Assembly: GCA_031398625.1 (NCBI GenBank)
Contig: JANNNQ010000154.1
Location: 1-40,474 of the forward strand
DNA length: 40,474 nt
DNA from: CAIUGU01 sp031398625
GTDB lineage: Bacteria > Pseudomonadota > Gammaproteobacteria > Steroidobacterales > Steroidobacteraceae
Direction: 5' to 3'
Part shown: piece after piece, positions 6,296 to 13,353 of the stretch
How positions within the stretch are numbered: position 1 is the stretch's first letter
Layout of the letters: each line of letters begins with the position of its first letter
Translations under genes and position numbers: made by a program
Notes under the pieces: model-generated
Database searches by the model: none
What the model was told of the DNA's origin: nothing
The model's input: only the letters and a program-made list of their open reading frames with translations

Positions 6296-6487
6296 TCAGG
6301 CGGCTGCTTTCTGCGGGCGCCTTGTCGCCAGATGCTGGTCAATGACTTCGCGAGCGGAGTCTTCGCACCGGCCGCAGCAACCCGCTACCGGCACGCGGCA
6401 CTGCACCTGGGAAAGCGAAGTGGCTCCCTGGTCCACCAGATCACGGATCTGGTGGTCGGTTACGGCGTGGCAGACGCAGACGTACAT
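6296..6487 (-). CDS. bfd: bacterioferritin-associated ferredoxin
   Basis: 63 residues. The [2Fe-2S] cluster ligands of the BFD-like fold are Cys4, Cys6, Cys38 and Cys41 (CVC near the N-terminus, CCGRC in the second half). Bfd binds bacterioferritin and passes electrons through its haem to release stored iron. The gene is usually switched on by iron shortage, and a Fur-type operator lies over its promoter. Cys30 and Cys37 are additional cysteines. No clear Shine-Dalgarno precedes the ATG. Confidence 0.92.
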   Translation of the reverse strand: MYVCVCHAVTDHQIRDLVDQGATSLSQVQCRVPVAGCCGRCEDSAREVIDQHLATRRPQKAAA

Positions 6488-6526
6488 TGGATGGTTGCGA
6501 ACTCTTTTGGATCGTTACGAGGCAAG

Positions 6527-6555
6527 AGTAAAACGCAATAAGAATGATTGTCAAT
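6527..6555 (-). promoter_or_regulatory. bfd promoter with overlapping Fur box
   Basis: On the minus strand TTGACA (6554-6549), a 16-base spacer and TTTACT (6532-6527) form a promoter about 40 bases from the bfd ATG. Overlapping the -35 box and spacer is TGACAAT-C-ATTCTTA, which matches the 7-1-7 Fur motif TGATAAT-n-ATTATCA at 11 of 14 positions. Iron-loaded Fur would block this promoter. Confidence 0.65.
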
Positions 6556-6777
6556 TGGATTGACGGGACGGGAGAAAGGCTCAATTTAACAGTATGGCCT
6601 GTGACTCCTTTCACGCGGCTGCAGCGCGCCTCTGGGTACACTTGTCGCCGGTTATGCACACTCGGGGTTTTTCTTACTCCGGGCTCGTAGTACCCATAGA
6701 ATCAATGAGTTGTATTGACAACCGGGGTCGGCGTATTGGTCCGAGACGGTTCCTGAACGAGACACTGGCAACGCCGC
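6556..6777 (+). other. leader region of the EPS locus
   Basis: About 220 bases between the bfd promoter and the first EPS gene hold no gene. A TAGAAT hexamer near 6699 could be a -10 box but has no good -35 partner at 16-18 bases. A GG-N10-GC pair at 6635-6648 is a weak sigma54 candidate. The promoter that drives the long EPS run was therefore not identified with confidence. Confidence 0.3.
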
Positions 6778-8181
6778 GTGACCATTCGCATCTTTCAACA
6801 CTACTGGCAGTTACCCCTCGTCCTCCTGGCGTTGTCAGAAGGGCTGTTGTTCCTGGCCGCGCCATACCTGGTATCCGTGCTCCGCTGGGGAGTATGGCCG
6901 GATACGTTCCGGGACCTCGCCGGTCCGATGCTCCCGAAGGCGATCCTGCTGGCTTGCGTTTTCTTCGTGGCACTTGCTGCCATGGGCCTGTACAGCGCCC
7001 GCCAGCGGTCGCGCACCATGGGGCGGTTGGGACGGATAGCCATCGCGATCATCGCGGGCGCGCTGTTGATTGCTGTAATCGTCTTCTTTTTTCCAGCAGT
7101 GGCCATCGAGCGTTCGGTGCTGCTCGGTATCGTGGCCATGGCTATCGTCGGTTCAACGCTGATCCGCATCGTCTTCGACCGGATCGTGGACGAGGACGTC
7201 TTCAAGCGGAAAGTACTCGTCTACGGGGCCGGAAAACGGGCAGGAAGCATCGCTCAGTTGCGCCGCCGTGCCGACCGGCGGGGTTTCTGCATTGTCGGTT
7301 ACGTGGCGGCCGACGGCGACGAGCCCTCGGTCGTCCAGCGCGACCAGGTAATCGCAACAGGTGAGCCGTTGCCGCTGCTGTGCAAGAAGCTGGCAGTCGC
7401 TGAGATCGTTGTCGCCATGGATGATCGTCGCCGCAGCTTTCCAACCGACCAACTGCTCGAGTGCCGGCTTGACGGCGTTGAAATCGCAGACCTTGCAACC
7501 TTTTTCGAGCGCGAGACGGGCAAAGTCCGCCTCGATGTCCTGAATCCGAGCTGGATCATCTTTTCGGACGGGTTCCGTCGCGGCCGGATCAACGCGGTCC
7601 TTGAGCGGATTTTCGACATCGTTGCCAGTCTCCTGCTGCTGCTGGTGGCGCTGCCATTCATGCTGCTGACGGTTATTGCGATCAAGATCGAAGACGGCAT
7701 CAGGTCAAGCATTTTCTACCGGCAGACTCGCGTTGGGCAGTACGGCCGGCCATTCGCAGTGCTCAAGTTTCGCAGCATGCGGGAAGATGCAGAGCGGGAA
7801 GGGCATGCGCAATGGGCGGTGCAGAACGATTCGCGGGTCACCCGCGTCGGGGCATTCATCCGCAAGATCCGCATCGACGAGTTGCCGCAGATCATCAATG
7901 TCCTCCGGGGCGAGATGAGCTTTGTCGGGCCGAGGCCGGAGCGACCGCAGTTCGTGGAGCAGCTGAAGGAGCGAATCCCGTACTATCGCGAGAGGCATTC
8001 GATCAAGCCGGGTATCACGGGCTGGGCTCAACTCTGTTATCCCTACGGCTCGTCGGACAAGGATGCCGCCGAAAAACTGCAGTACGATCTCTACTACGTC
8101 AAGAATCACAGCCTGATTTTCTACCTGGCCATTCTCGTCCAGACGGTCGAAGTCATTGTCTGGGGCAAAGGGGCTCGCTAG
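6778..8181 (+). CDS. XrtA/PEP-CTERM system priming sugar transferase (EpsB type)
   Basis: A 467-residue membrane enzyme that would load the first sugar-1-phosphate onto undecaprenyl phosphate. The N-terminal half has hydrophobic helices (about 12-35, 55-72, 87-108, 113-130) and a Rossmann-like segment (VLVYGAGKRAG, 146-156). After a further helix (279-302) comes the polyprenyl-phosphate sugar transferase domain with YRQTRVG, LKFRSM, IDELPQIINVLRGEMS and FVGPRPERP (about 314-390). The start is a GTG, giving MTIRIFQHYW, which matches the family N-terminus; no Shine-Dalgarno is evident. It is the first gene of the EPS run, as is common in XrtA loci. Confidence 0.93.
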   Translation: MTIRIFQHYWQLPLVLLALSEGLLFLAAPYLVSVLRWGVWPDTFRDLAGPMLPKAILLACVFFVALAAMGLYSARQRSRTMGRLGRIAIAIIAGALLIAVIVFFFPAVAIERSVLLGIVAMAIVGSTLIRIVFDRIVDEDVFKRKVLVYGAGKRAGSIAQLRRRADRRGFCIVGYVAADGDEPSVVQRDQVIATGEPLPLLCKKLAVAEIVVAMDDRRRSFPTDQLLECRLDGVEIADLATFFERETGKVRLDVLNPSWIIFSDGFRRGRINAVLERIFDIVASLLLLLVALPFMLLTVIAIKIEDGIRSSIFYRQTRVGQYGRPFAVLKFRSMREDAEREGHAQWAVQNDSRVTRVGAFIRKIRIDELPQIINVLRGEMSFVGPRPERPQFVEQLKERIPYYRERHSIKPGITGWAQLCYPYGSSDKDAAEKLQYDLYYVKNHSLIFYLAILVQTVEVIVWGKGAR

Positions 8182-8266
8182 GCTCTGTTCGGGGAGCGGA
8201 CCAGGGTACGCAGCGATGCGTCTCGATCTGTTGTCTGCAGGGATGGCTCGCGCGGAGTAACTGCTG

Positions 8267-10357
8267 ATGACCTTCGCCGTGATCAGTTACGGTACAGCTG
8301 CGGCTGCGTTCCTGCTGTTGGCTACGTTGCTGGCAACCAGCTGGCGCGGTCATTCCGTCGGCGCCCGCTTGATCGTGGCTTCCAGCGTAACCGGGATCTG
8401 GGCCGTCATCATGGCCTATGCGGAAATCGCCCCGGTGCCTGCCATCGTCGTCTTCATCGCGGAGGTTCTGCACGACGGCGCATGGCTGCTGGCGCTCGTG
8501 GCGATTGGCGGTGGCGCCGTATCCGGAGTCCTGGTCAGCGCCATCTATGTTCTCTGGATCGGACTGCTGATCCTGGGGATAGTGCTGCCCGCCATCGTCG
8601 AGTTGGATGGCGATGGCGTCGCGCGCGCTGCCCTCATGACCCGCGGCGGTCTGGCGTGCGCTCTATTGGGGCTCGTGTTGCTGGAACAGATCTACCGCAA
8701 TGCCGAACCGTCGGCCAGGTCGCGACTCAAGTGGATGGTTGCCGGCATCGGCGGGCTCTTCGCTTATGACCTCTTCCTGTTTTCCCAGGCGGAACTGCTG
8801 AGAGAAATCAGTATCGATGCGTGGAATGTCCGCGGCTTCATCTATGCGCTGACAGTTCCTGCCATGGCGTTCGCGATACGGCGCAATCCGCAATGGTCCC
8901 TCGACATCTTCGTTTCCAGGCACGTGGTCTTCTACAGCACGACGTTCGTGGTAGTGGGGGGGTATCTCCTGCTGATGGCGCTCGGTGGCTACTACGTCCG
9001 CGCGAACAGCGGCACCTGGGGCGCAACGGGCCAGATCCTGTTCTTCGTCCTCGGTTCAGTCCTGCTGTTCTCGATGCTCGCCTCGGACGCATTGCGCCGC
9101 CGCCTCAAGGTCTTCATCAACAAGCACTTCTACCGGAACAAGTACGACTACAGGGTGGAATGGCTGCGCTTCATCAGGACGCTGTCTTCCACCGACGAAG
9201 GTGACATCCGCCGGACGGCCCTGCGGGCCGTGACACAGATATTCGGCAGTCCCGGTGGAGCGCTGCTGCTGGTCGACGAGTCGCGCCGCCGCTTCGTTCC
9301 GGCTGCCGCCTGGCCCGTCAACCTCGACTCCATTCCCGGTCTGGCGGAGGTGCGGGCCGGGCATCCACTGATCAGTTTCCTCAACGAGCGGCAATGGATC
9401 ATCGACCTCCGGGAGCTTCGGGATACCCCGGAGGTGTATGGCCACCTCGAGTTACCCGCATGGATAAGGGCAGACCCGACGCTGCGCATCGTTTCACCGA
9501 TGCTGGAACTCGACCGCCTGGTGGGCTTCTTCGTCCTGTACAGTCCGCCGCCCCCTTTCGACATGACCTATGAAGACAGGGACTTGCTGAAAACGGTAGG
9601 CCAGCACGTTGCTACGCAGATTGCGCAGCACGAGTCTGACCGCAAGCTTGCCGAGAGCCGCCAGTTCGAGGCTTACAACCGGCTGACGGCTTTCATGATG
9701 CATGACCTCAAGAATTCCGTGGCGCAGCTGCGGCTGATTGTCGCCAATGCGGAAAAGCACCGGCGCAATCCGGAATTCGTCGATGATGCGATTGCTACCA
9801 TTGCGAATGCGTCGCAGAGAATGAGCCGGCTCATCGATCAGCTGCGCGGCACGAATGCAGATGCCGTAAGGCTGATTGCGCTGGACGAGATCGTGGCTGC
9901 GGCGGTGCAGCGTTGCAAGGGAAGGATGCCGGTTGTCACCATGACGCTTCCAGGGCAATCAGTCTGGGTCCGGGCCGACAGTGATCGATTGGGGGCGATT
10001 GTTGAGCATGTGCTCCGGAACGCCCAGGACGCGACGCCCGACGAAGGGCTTGTCCACTGCAATCTGGTGGCTGGCGATTCCGAGGTCATCCTCGTCGTCG
10101 TGGATAATGGTGCGGGCATGACACCTGAGTTTGTGCGCGATCGCCTGTTCCGTCCCTTCGACAGTACGAAAGGGGCCAAGGGCATGGGAATCGGTGCCTA
10201 CCAGACCCAGGAGTACGTGCGGACGCTCGGCGGGGAGATCGAAGTGCAAAGCAGTCCCGGCATGGGCACCCGGTTTTCCATTAGGCTGCCGGTTTCAGCT
10301 CCGCCCGGCGTTACAGCAGGCGCTGCCGCGGTGGCCGGTACGCAACTCGATAGCTAG
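8267..10357 (+). CDS. prsK: XrtA/PEP-CTERM system histidine kinase PrsK
   Basis: 696 residues. The N-terminal third is a bundle of membrane helices (to about 275), followed by RRRLKVFINKHFYRNKYDYR (278-297), a stretch I associate with this family. A GAF domain spans about 310-455, followed by the kinase core with His479 (MMHDLKNSVAQL), Asn585 (HVLRNAQDA), DNGAGM (613-618) and GMGIGA (639-644). It should autophosphorylate and pass phosphate to PrsR, encoded 16 bases downstream. GGAG 9 bases before the ATG is a good ribosome binding site. The signal it senses is unknown. Confidence 0.95.
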   Translation: MTFAVISYGTAAAAFLLLATLLATSWRGHSVGARLIVASSVTGIWAVIMAYAEIAPVPAIVVFIAEVLHDGAWLLALVAIGGGAVSGVLVSAIYVLWIGLLILGIVLPAIVELDGDGVARAALMTRGGLACALLGLVLLEQIYRNAEPSARSRLKWMVAGIGGLFAYDLFLFSQAELLREISIDAWNVRGFIYALTVPAMAFAIRRNPQWSLDIFVSRHVVFYSTTFVVVGGYLLLMALGGYYVRANSGTWGATGQILFFVLGSVLLFSMLASDALRRRLKVFINKHFYRNKYDYRVEWLRFIRTLSSTDEGDIRRTALRAVTQIFGSPGGALLLVDESRRRFVPAAAWPVNLDSIPGLAEVRAGHPLISFLNERQWIIDLRELRDTPEVYGHLELPAWIRADPTLRIVSPMLELDRLVGFFVLYSPPPPFDMTYEDRDLLKTVGQHVATQIAQHESDRKLAESRQFEAYNRLTAFMMHDLKNSVAQLRLIVANAEKHRRNPEFVDDAIATIANASQRMSRLIDQLRGTNADAVRLIALDEIVAAAVQRCKGRMPVVTMTLPGQSVWVRADSDRLGAIVEHVLRNAQDATPDEGLVHCNLVAGDSEVILVVVDNGAGMTPEFVRDRLFRPFDSTKGAKGMGIGAYQTQEYVRTLGGEIEVQSSPGMGTRFSIRLPVSAPPGVTAGAAAVAGTQLDS

Positions 10358-10373
10358 CAAGGCAGACAGCAAA

Positions 10374-11735
10374 GTGGCGGACGACAAGGACAGGTTGCTG
10401 ATAGTCGAAGATGACCTTGGGCTGCAGAAGCAGCTCAAGTGGTGTTTCGACGGCTATGAAGTGCTGTTGGCGACCAACCGGGCCGAAGCGCTCGCGCAGT
10501 TGCGCCGCTTCGAGCCCGCTGTCGTTCTCCAGGACCTCGGGTTACCGCCGGATCCTTCGGGAGTGACCGAAGGCATGCAGACGCTCAAGGAGATCCTGGC
10601 GGGGGCGCCGCAGACGAAAGTGATTGTCGTGACCGGCAACCACGATCGGGACAATGCAATGCGCGCCGTTGCACTGGGCGCTTACGACTTCTACTCCAAG
10701 CCGGTCGATACGGAAGTGCTGAAACTGATTGTGGAACGGGCCCACAACATGCATCGCCTCGAGCTGCAGAACCGTCAGCTGCGGGAAGCACAGATGAACG
10801 TGCCGCTGGAGGGCATCATTGCCACTGACGAGAGCATGATCCGTGTGTGCCGGATGATCGAGAAAGTGGCTCCCGCGGACGTCTCCGTCCTCGTTCTGGG
10901 CGAAAGCGGTACGGGCAAGGAGCTGGTCGCGCGTGCGGTCCATGCCCAGAGTGGCCGCAAGGGCGGCAGGTTTGTGGCCATCAACTGTGCCGCCATCCCG
11001 GAGCAGTTGCTAGAGAGCGAATTGTTTGGTCACGAGAAGGGTGCGTTCACGGGCGCAATCAAGCAGACACTGGGCAAGATCGAAACGGCGGACGGTGGCA
11101 CGCTCTTTCTGGACGAGATCGGGGACATGCCGCTCGCACTGCAGGCCAAGCTGTTGCGATTCCTGCAGGATCGTGTCATCGAACGTGTTGGTGGCAGGCA
11201 GGAGATCGCAGTCAATGTGCGCGTGGTATGCGCCACGAACCAGGACCTCCAGGCGCTGATAGCCGAACAGCGCTTTCGTCAGGATCTCTACTATCGCATC
11301 GGGGAAGTGACGATCAACGTTCCGCCGCTGCGGGACCGCCGGGGTGGCGCAACGGTGCTGGCACACTCGCTCCTCAGGAAGTACGGAGCCCTGAACGGCC
11401 GCCCGAAGCGCGGCTTTACGGAAGCCGCGGTGGCTGCCCTCGAAGCCTACCCGTGGCCGGGAAACGTGCGCGAGCTGGAGAACAAGGTAAAGACCGCACT
11501 GATCATGTCGGAGGGTCAGGTCATTTCGGTCGACGATCTCGGGCTCCAGGCAGGAGGCACCAGCGAGCAGCTGTTCAACCTCCGCGAAGTACGTACGAGG
11601 GCGGAGCGGCAGGCGATCCAGCAGGTTTTCGGCATTGCCAACGGCAACGTCTCGAAAGCGGCTGAACTCCTGGGGGTGAGTCGACCGACGCTGTACGATC
11701 TCATGGAGAAGTACGGCATTCGGGCGCCGAGTTGA
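10374..11735 (+). CDS. prsR: sigma54-dependent response regulator PrsR
   Basis: 453 residues: a receiver domain with Asp54 and Lys109, a central AAA+ domain with Walker A GESGTGKE (176-183), the sigma54-contact loop GAFTGA (223-228) and Walker B LFLDEIGD (244-251), and a C-terminal Fis-type helix-turn-helix (NVSKAAELLGVSRPTLYDLM, 425-444). The GTG start at 10374 gives MADDKDRLLIVEDD, fitting the family; the frame upstream overlaps prsK. In XrtA systems this NtrC-type regulator works with PrsK and RpoN to activate PEP-CTERM genes. A matching sigma54 promoter stands before the PEP-CTERM gene at 4123. Confidence 0.95.
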   Translation: MADDKDRLLIVEDDLGLQKQLKWCFDGYEVLLATNRAEALAQLRRFEPAVVLQDLGLPPDPSGVTEGMQTLKEILAGAPQTKVIVVTGNHDRDNAMRAVALGAYDFYSKPVDTEVLKLIVERAHNMHRLELQNRQLREAQMNVPLEGIIATDESMIRVCRMIEKVAPADVSVLVLGESGTGKELVARAVHAQSGRKGGRFVAINCAAIPEQLLESELFGHEKGAFTGAIKQTLGKIETADGGTLFLDEIGDMPLALQAKLLRFLQDRVIERVGGRQEIAVNVRVVCATNQDLQALIAEQRFRQDLYYRIGEVTINVPPLRDRRGGATVLAHSLLRKYGALNGRPKRGFTEAAVAALEAYPWPGNVRELENKVKTALIMSEGQVISVDDLGLQAGGTSEQLFNLREVRTRAERQAIQQVFGIANGNVSKAAELLGVSRPTLYDLMEKYGIRAPS

Positions 11736-11783
11736 GCGGTCGATACCCGGCCTGCTGATCCAGCGCCTCTGGAACTGCCCACA

Positions 11784-13310
11784 ATGAATCCCGGCCAGAA
11801 TGCGCCTCAATACCTTCGTGCAGGCGCTGCCGGGTTTGCGCGCACACATCTTGCCGGCATGGTCGCGATTGTCGTTGTTGCCTTCGCCGCTTACGCCCCG
11901 ACCGTGCGTTCACTCCTGGGTGAGTGGAATGACACCGGGCACCGGACGTACACACACGGGTATCTGGTCGCAATCCTTGCAGCATGGTTGCTGTTTCGTG
12001 TGTGGCAACGTAACCAGGGCGGAGCGCAGCCGTGCAGGTACGCGCTGCTGCCACTCGTGCTGCTTGGGACGGCTGCTGTCGTGCTGCAGAAAGCCGGCAT
12101 CGAGATCGGTCACCAGCTGCTGCTGCCTGTGCTGGTGTGGGTGGCGTTGCTGGCGGCGTTCGGGTGGCGGATTGCACGCACGACTCTCTTTCCCGTGGGC
12201 TATCTCTACTTTGCCATCCCGGTCTGGACGCACTTCAACGGCATCCTGCAAGGCCTCACTATTGCAGCTGTGCGCCTGCTGCTGCGGGTGACCGGGATTC
12301 CCGCCTACTTCGAAGGTGATCGGGTCGAGATTCCAAGTGGCGTATTCGAGATTGCCGACGGCTGCAGCGGTCTGCATTTCCTGATCGTCGCCCTGGCCCT
12401 GGCTGCCCTGTATGGGGAGCTGCAGGGAGACGGTTGGCGTTGTCGCGCCCGCCAGATAGCACTCGTGGCCGTGCTGTCCATCGTTGCCAACTGGATCCGC
12501 GTCTACACGATTATCGTTGCTGGCCATGTCACAGAGATGCAGCACTATCTCGTCGCCGTCGACCACTACTACTTTGGCTGGTTCGTGTTCGCGATCGCGA
12601 TGACCGCATTTCTGTTCCTCGCACCGACTTCACAGGGGGCAGGCGGACCGGTGGTTGCTGCCCCACAGGAAGTCGAGGCGTCAAGGAGCTTGGGCCGGCC
12701 GGTCCTGCTGGCGCTGGCGGCTTTGGTTGCCGCACCGCTTCTGTTACTGGCGCAGACCAGGGGACAACCTTCCGCTGTGCCGCAGTTCGCGCTGCCGCAG
12801 ATAGCTCCCTGGGCCGGGCCTACCACCAGTCAGGGAGAGTGGCAGCCCCTGTTTGCCGGGGCGGATGTCGAGCGAATGGGAACCTACCGGCTTGGCGAGG
12901 AGGAGACGGACCTCTACGTGGCTATCTATGTGGAGCAGCGGCAAGGCAAGGAACTCATGGGCTACGGGAACAGTGTCGTCGCGCCGTTGCGTGAAGTCGC
13001 TGCTGCCTCCATCAAGTGGCAGACGGTGCCCATCAGGGAGTACGTCGCAATCGATCGTGCTGGCCGCAGGTCGCTGATCTGGGCAGCATACGCCGTGGGG
13101 CCCCGCCGCTTCTCCTCGGGGCTGGCTGCACAGCTCTGGTATGGTTTCAGTTCGCTCGCCGATACCCCGCGATCAGAGGTGCTGGCGTTGCGCGCGCTGT
13201 GCGGGGCCGACTGTGAGGATTCGAGGCCCTCCCTCGGGAACCTGCTGGAACGTTTCAGTGCAGAGCCGGGTCCGACGTTGATGCAATCTGCCGAGCAAGC
13301 GGAAGAATGA
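11784..13310 (+). CDS. xrtA: exosortase A with C-terminal EpsI domain
   Basis: 508 residues. The first 285 or so form a polytopic membrane domain with the exosortase catalytic triad: Cys194 (DGCSGLHF), Arg239 (NWIRVY) and His261 (VDHYYFGW). It recognises and cleaves PEP-CTERM tails in the inner membrane. After a helix near 305-325 comes an EpsI-like domain (about 335-490, with WQPLFAGAD, YVAIYVEQRQGKELMGYGN and LWYGF) exposed to the periplasm. Exosortase A proteins are commonly fused to EpsI in this way. It is placed between prsR and prsT, the expected core order. Confidence 0.95.
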   Translation: MNPGQNAPQYLRAGAAGFARTHLAGMVAIVVVAFAAYAPTVRSLLGEWNDTGHRTYTHGYLVAILAAWLLFRVWQRNQGGAQPCRYALLPLVLLGTAAVVLQKAGIEIGHQLLLPVLVWVALLAAFGWRIARTTLFPVGYLYFAIPVWTHFNGILQGLTIAAVRLLLRVTGIPAYFEGDRVEIPSGVFEIADGCSGLHFLIVALALAALYGELQGDGWRCRARQIALVAVLSIVANWIRVYTIIVAGHVTEMQHYLVAVDHYYFGWFVFAIAMTAFLFLAPTSQGAGGPVVAAPQEVEASRSLGRPVLLALAALVAAPLLLLAQTRGQPSAVPQFALPQIAPWAGPTTSQGEWQPLFAGADVERMGTYRLGEEETDLYVAIYVEQRQGKELMGYGNSVVAPLREVAAASIKWQTVPIREYVAIDRAGRRSLIWAAYAVGPRRFSSGLAAQLWYGFSSLADTPRSEVLALRALCGADCEDSRPSLGNLLERFSAEPGPTLMQSAEQAEE

Positions 13311-13353
13311 TTCCCAGGATGGATAAACGACTGTTGCAGGGACACTTTCGGCC

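Noticed and set aside
6635..6648. Sigma54 promoter for the EPS locus.
   Set aside because: GG and GC are at the right spacing, but only 7 of 11 positions agree and the distance to the start codon is about 130 bases; kept only as a weak candidate.
6594..7364. 256-codon plus-strand frame over the start of the sugar transferase.
   Set aside because: It is out of frame with a clear family member and has an Arg/Gly/Pro-rich composition typical of a shadow frame.
10131..10373. Longer prsR starting inside prsK.
   Set aside because: The extension is in a shadow frame of the PrsK ATPase domain; the receiver domain begins just after the GTG at 10374.
11784..13310. Exosortase-EpsI fusion as a new arrangement.
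   Set aside because: Exosortase A proteins of this length with a C-terminal EpsI domain are the usual form, so it is not a novelty.
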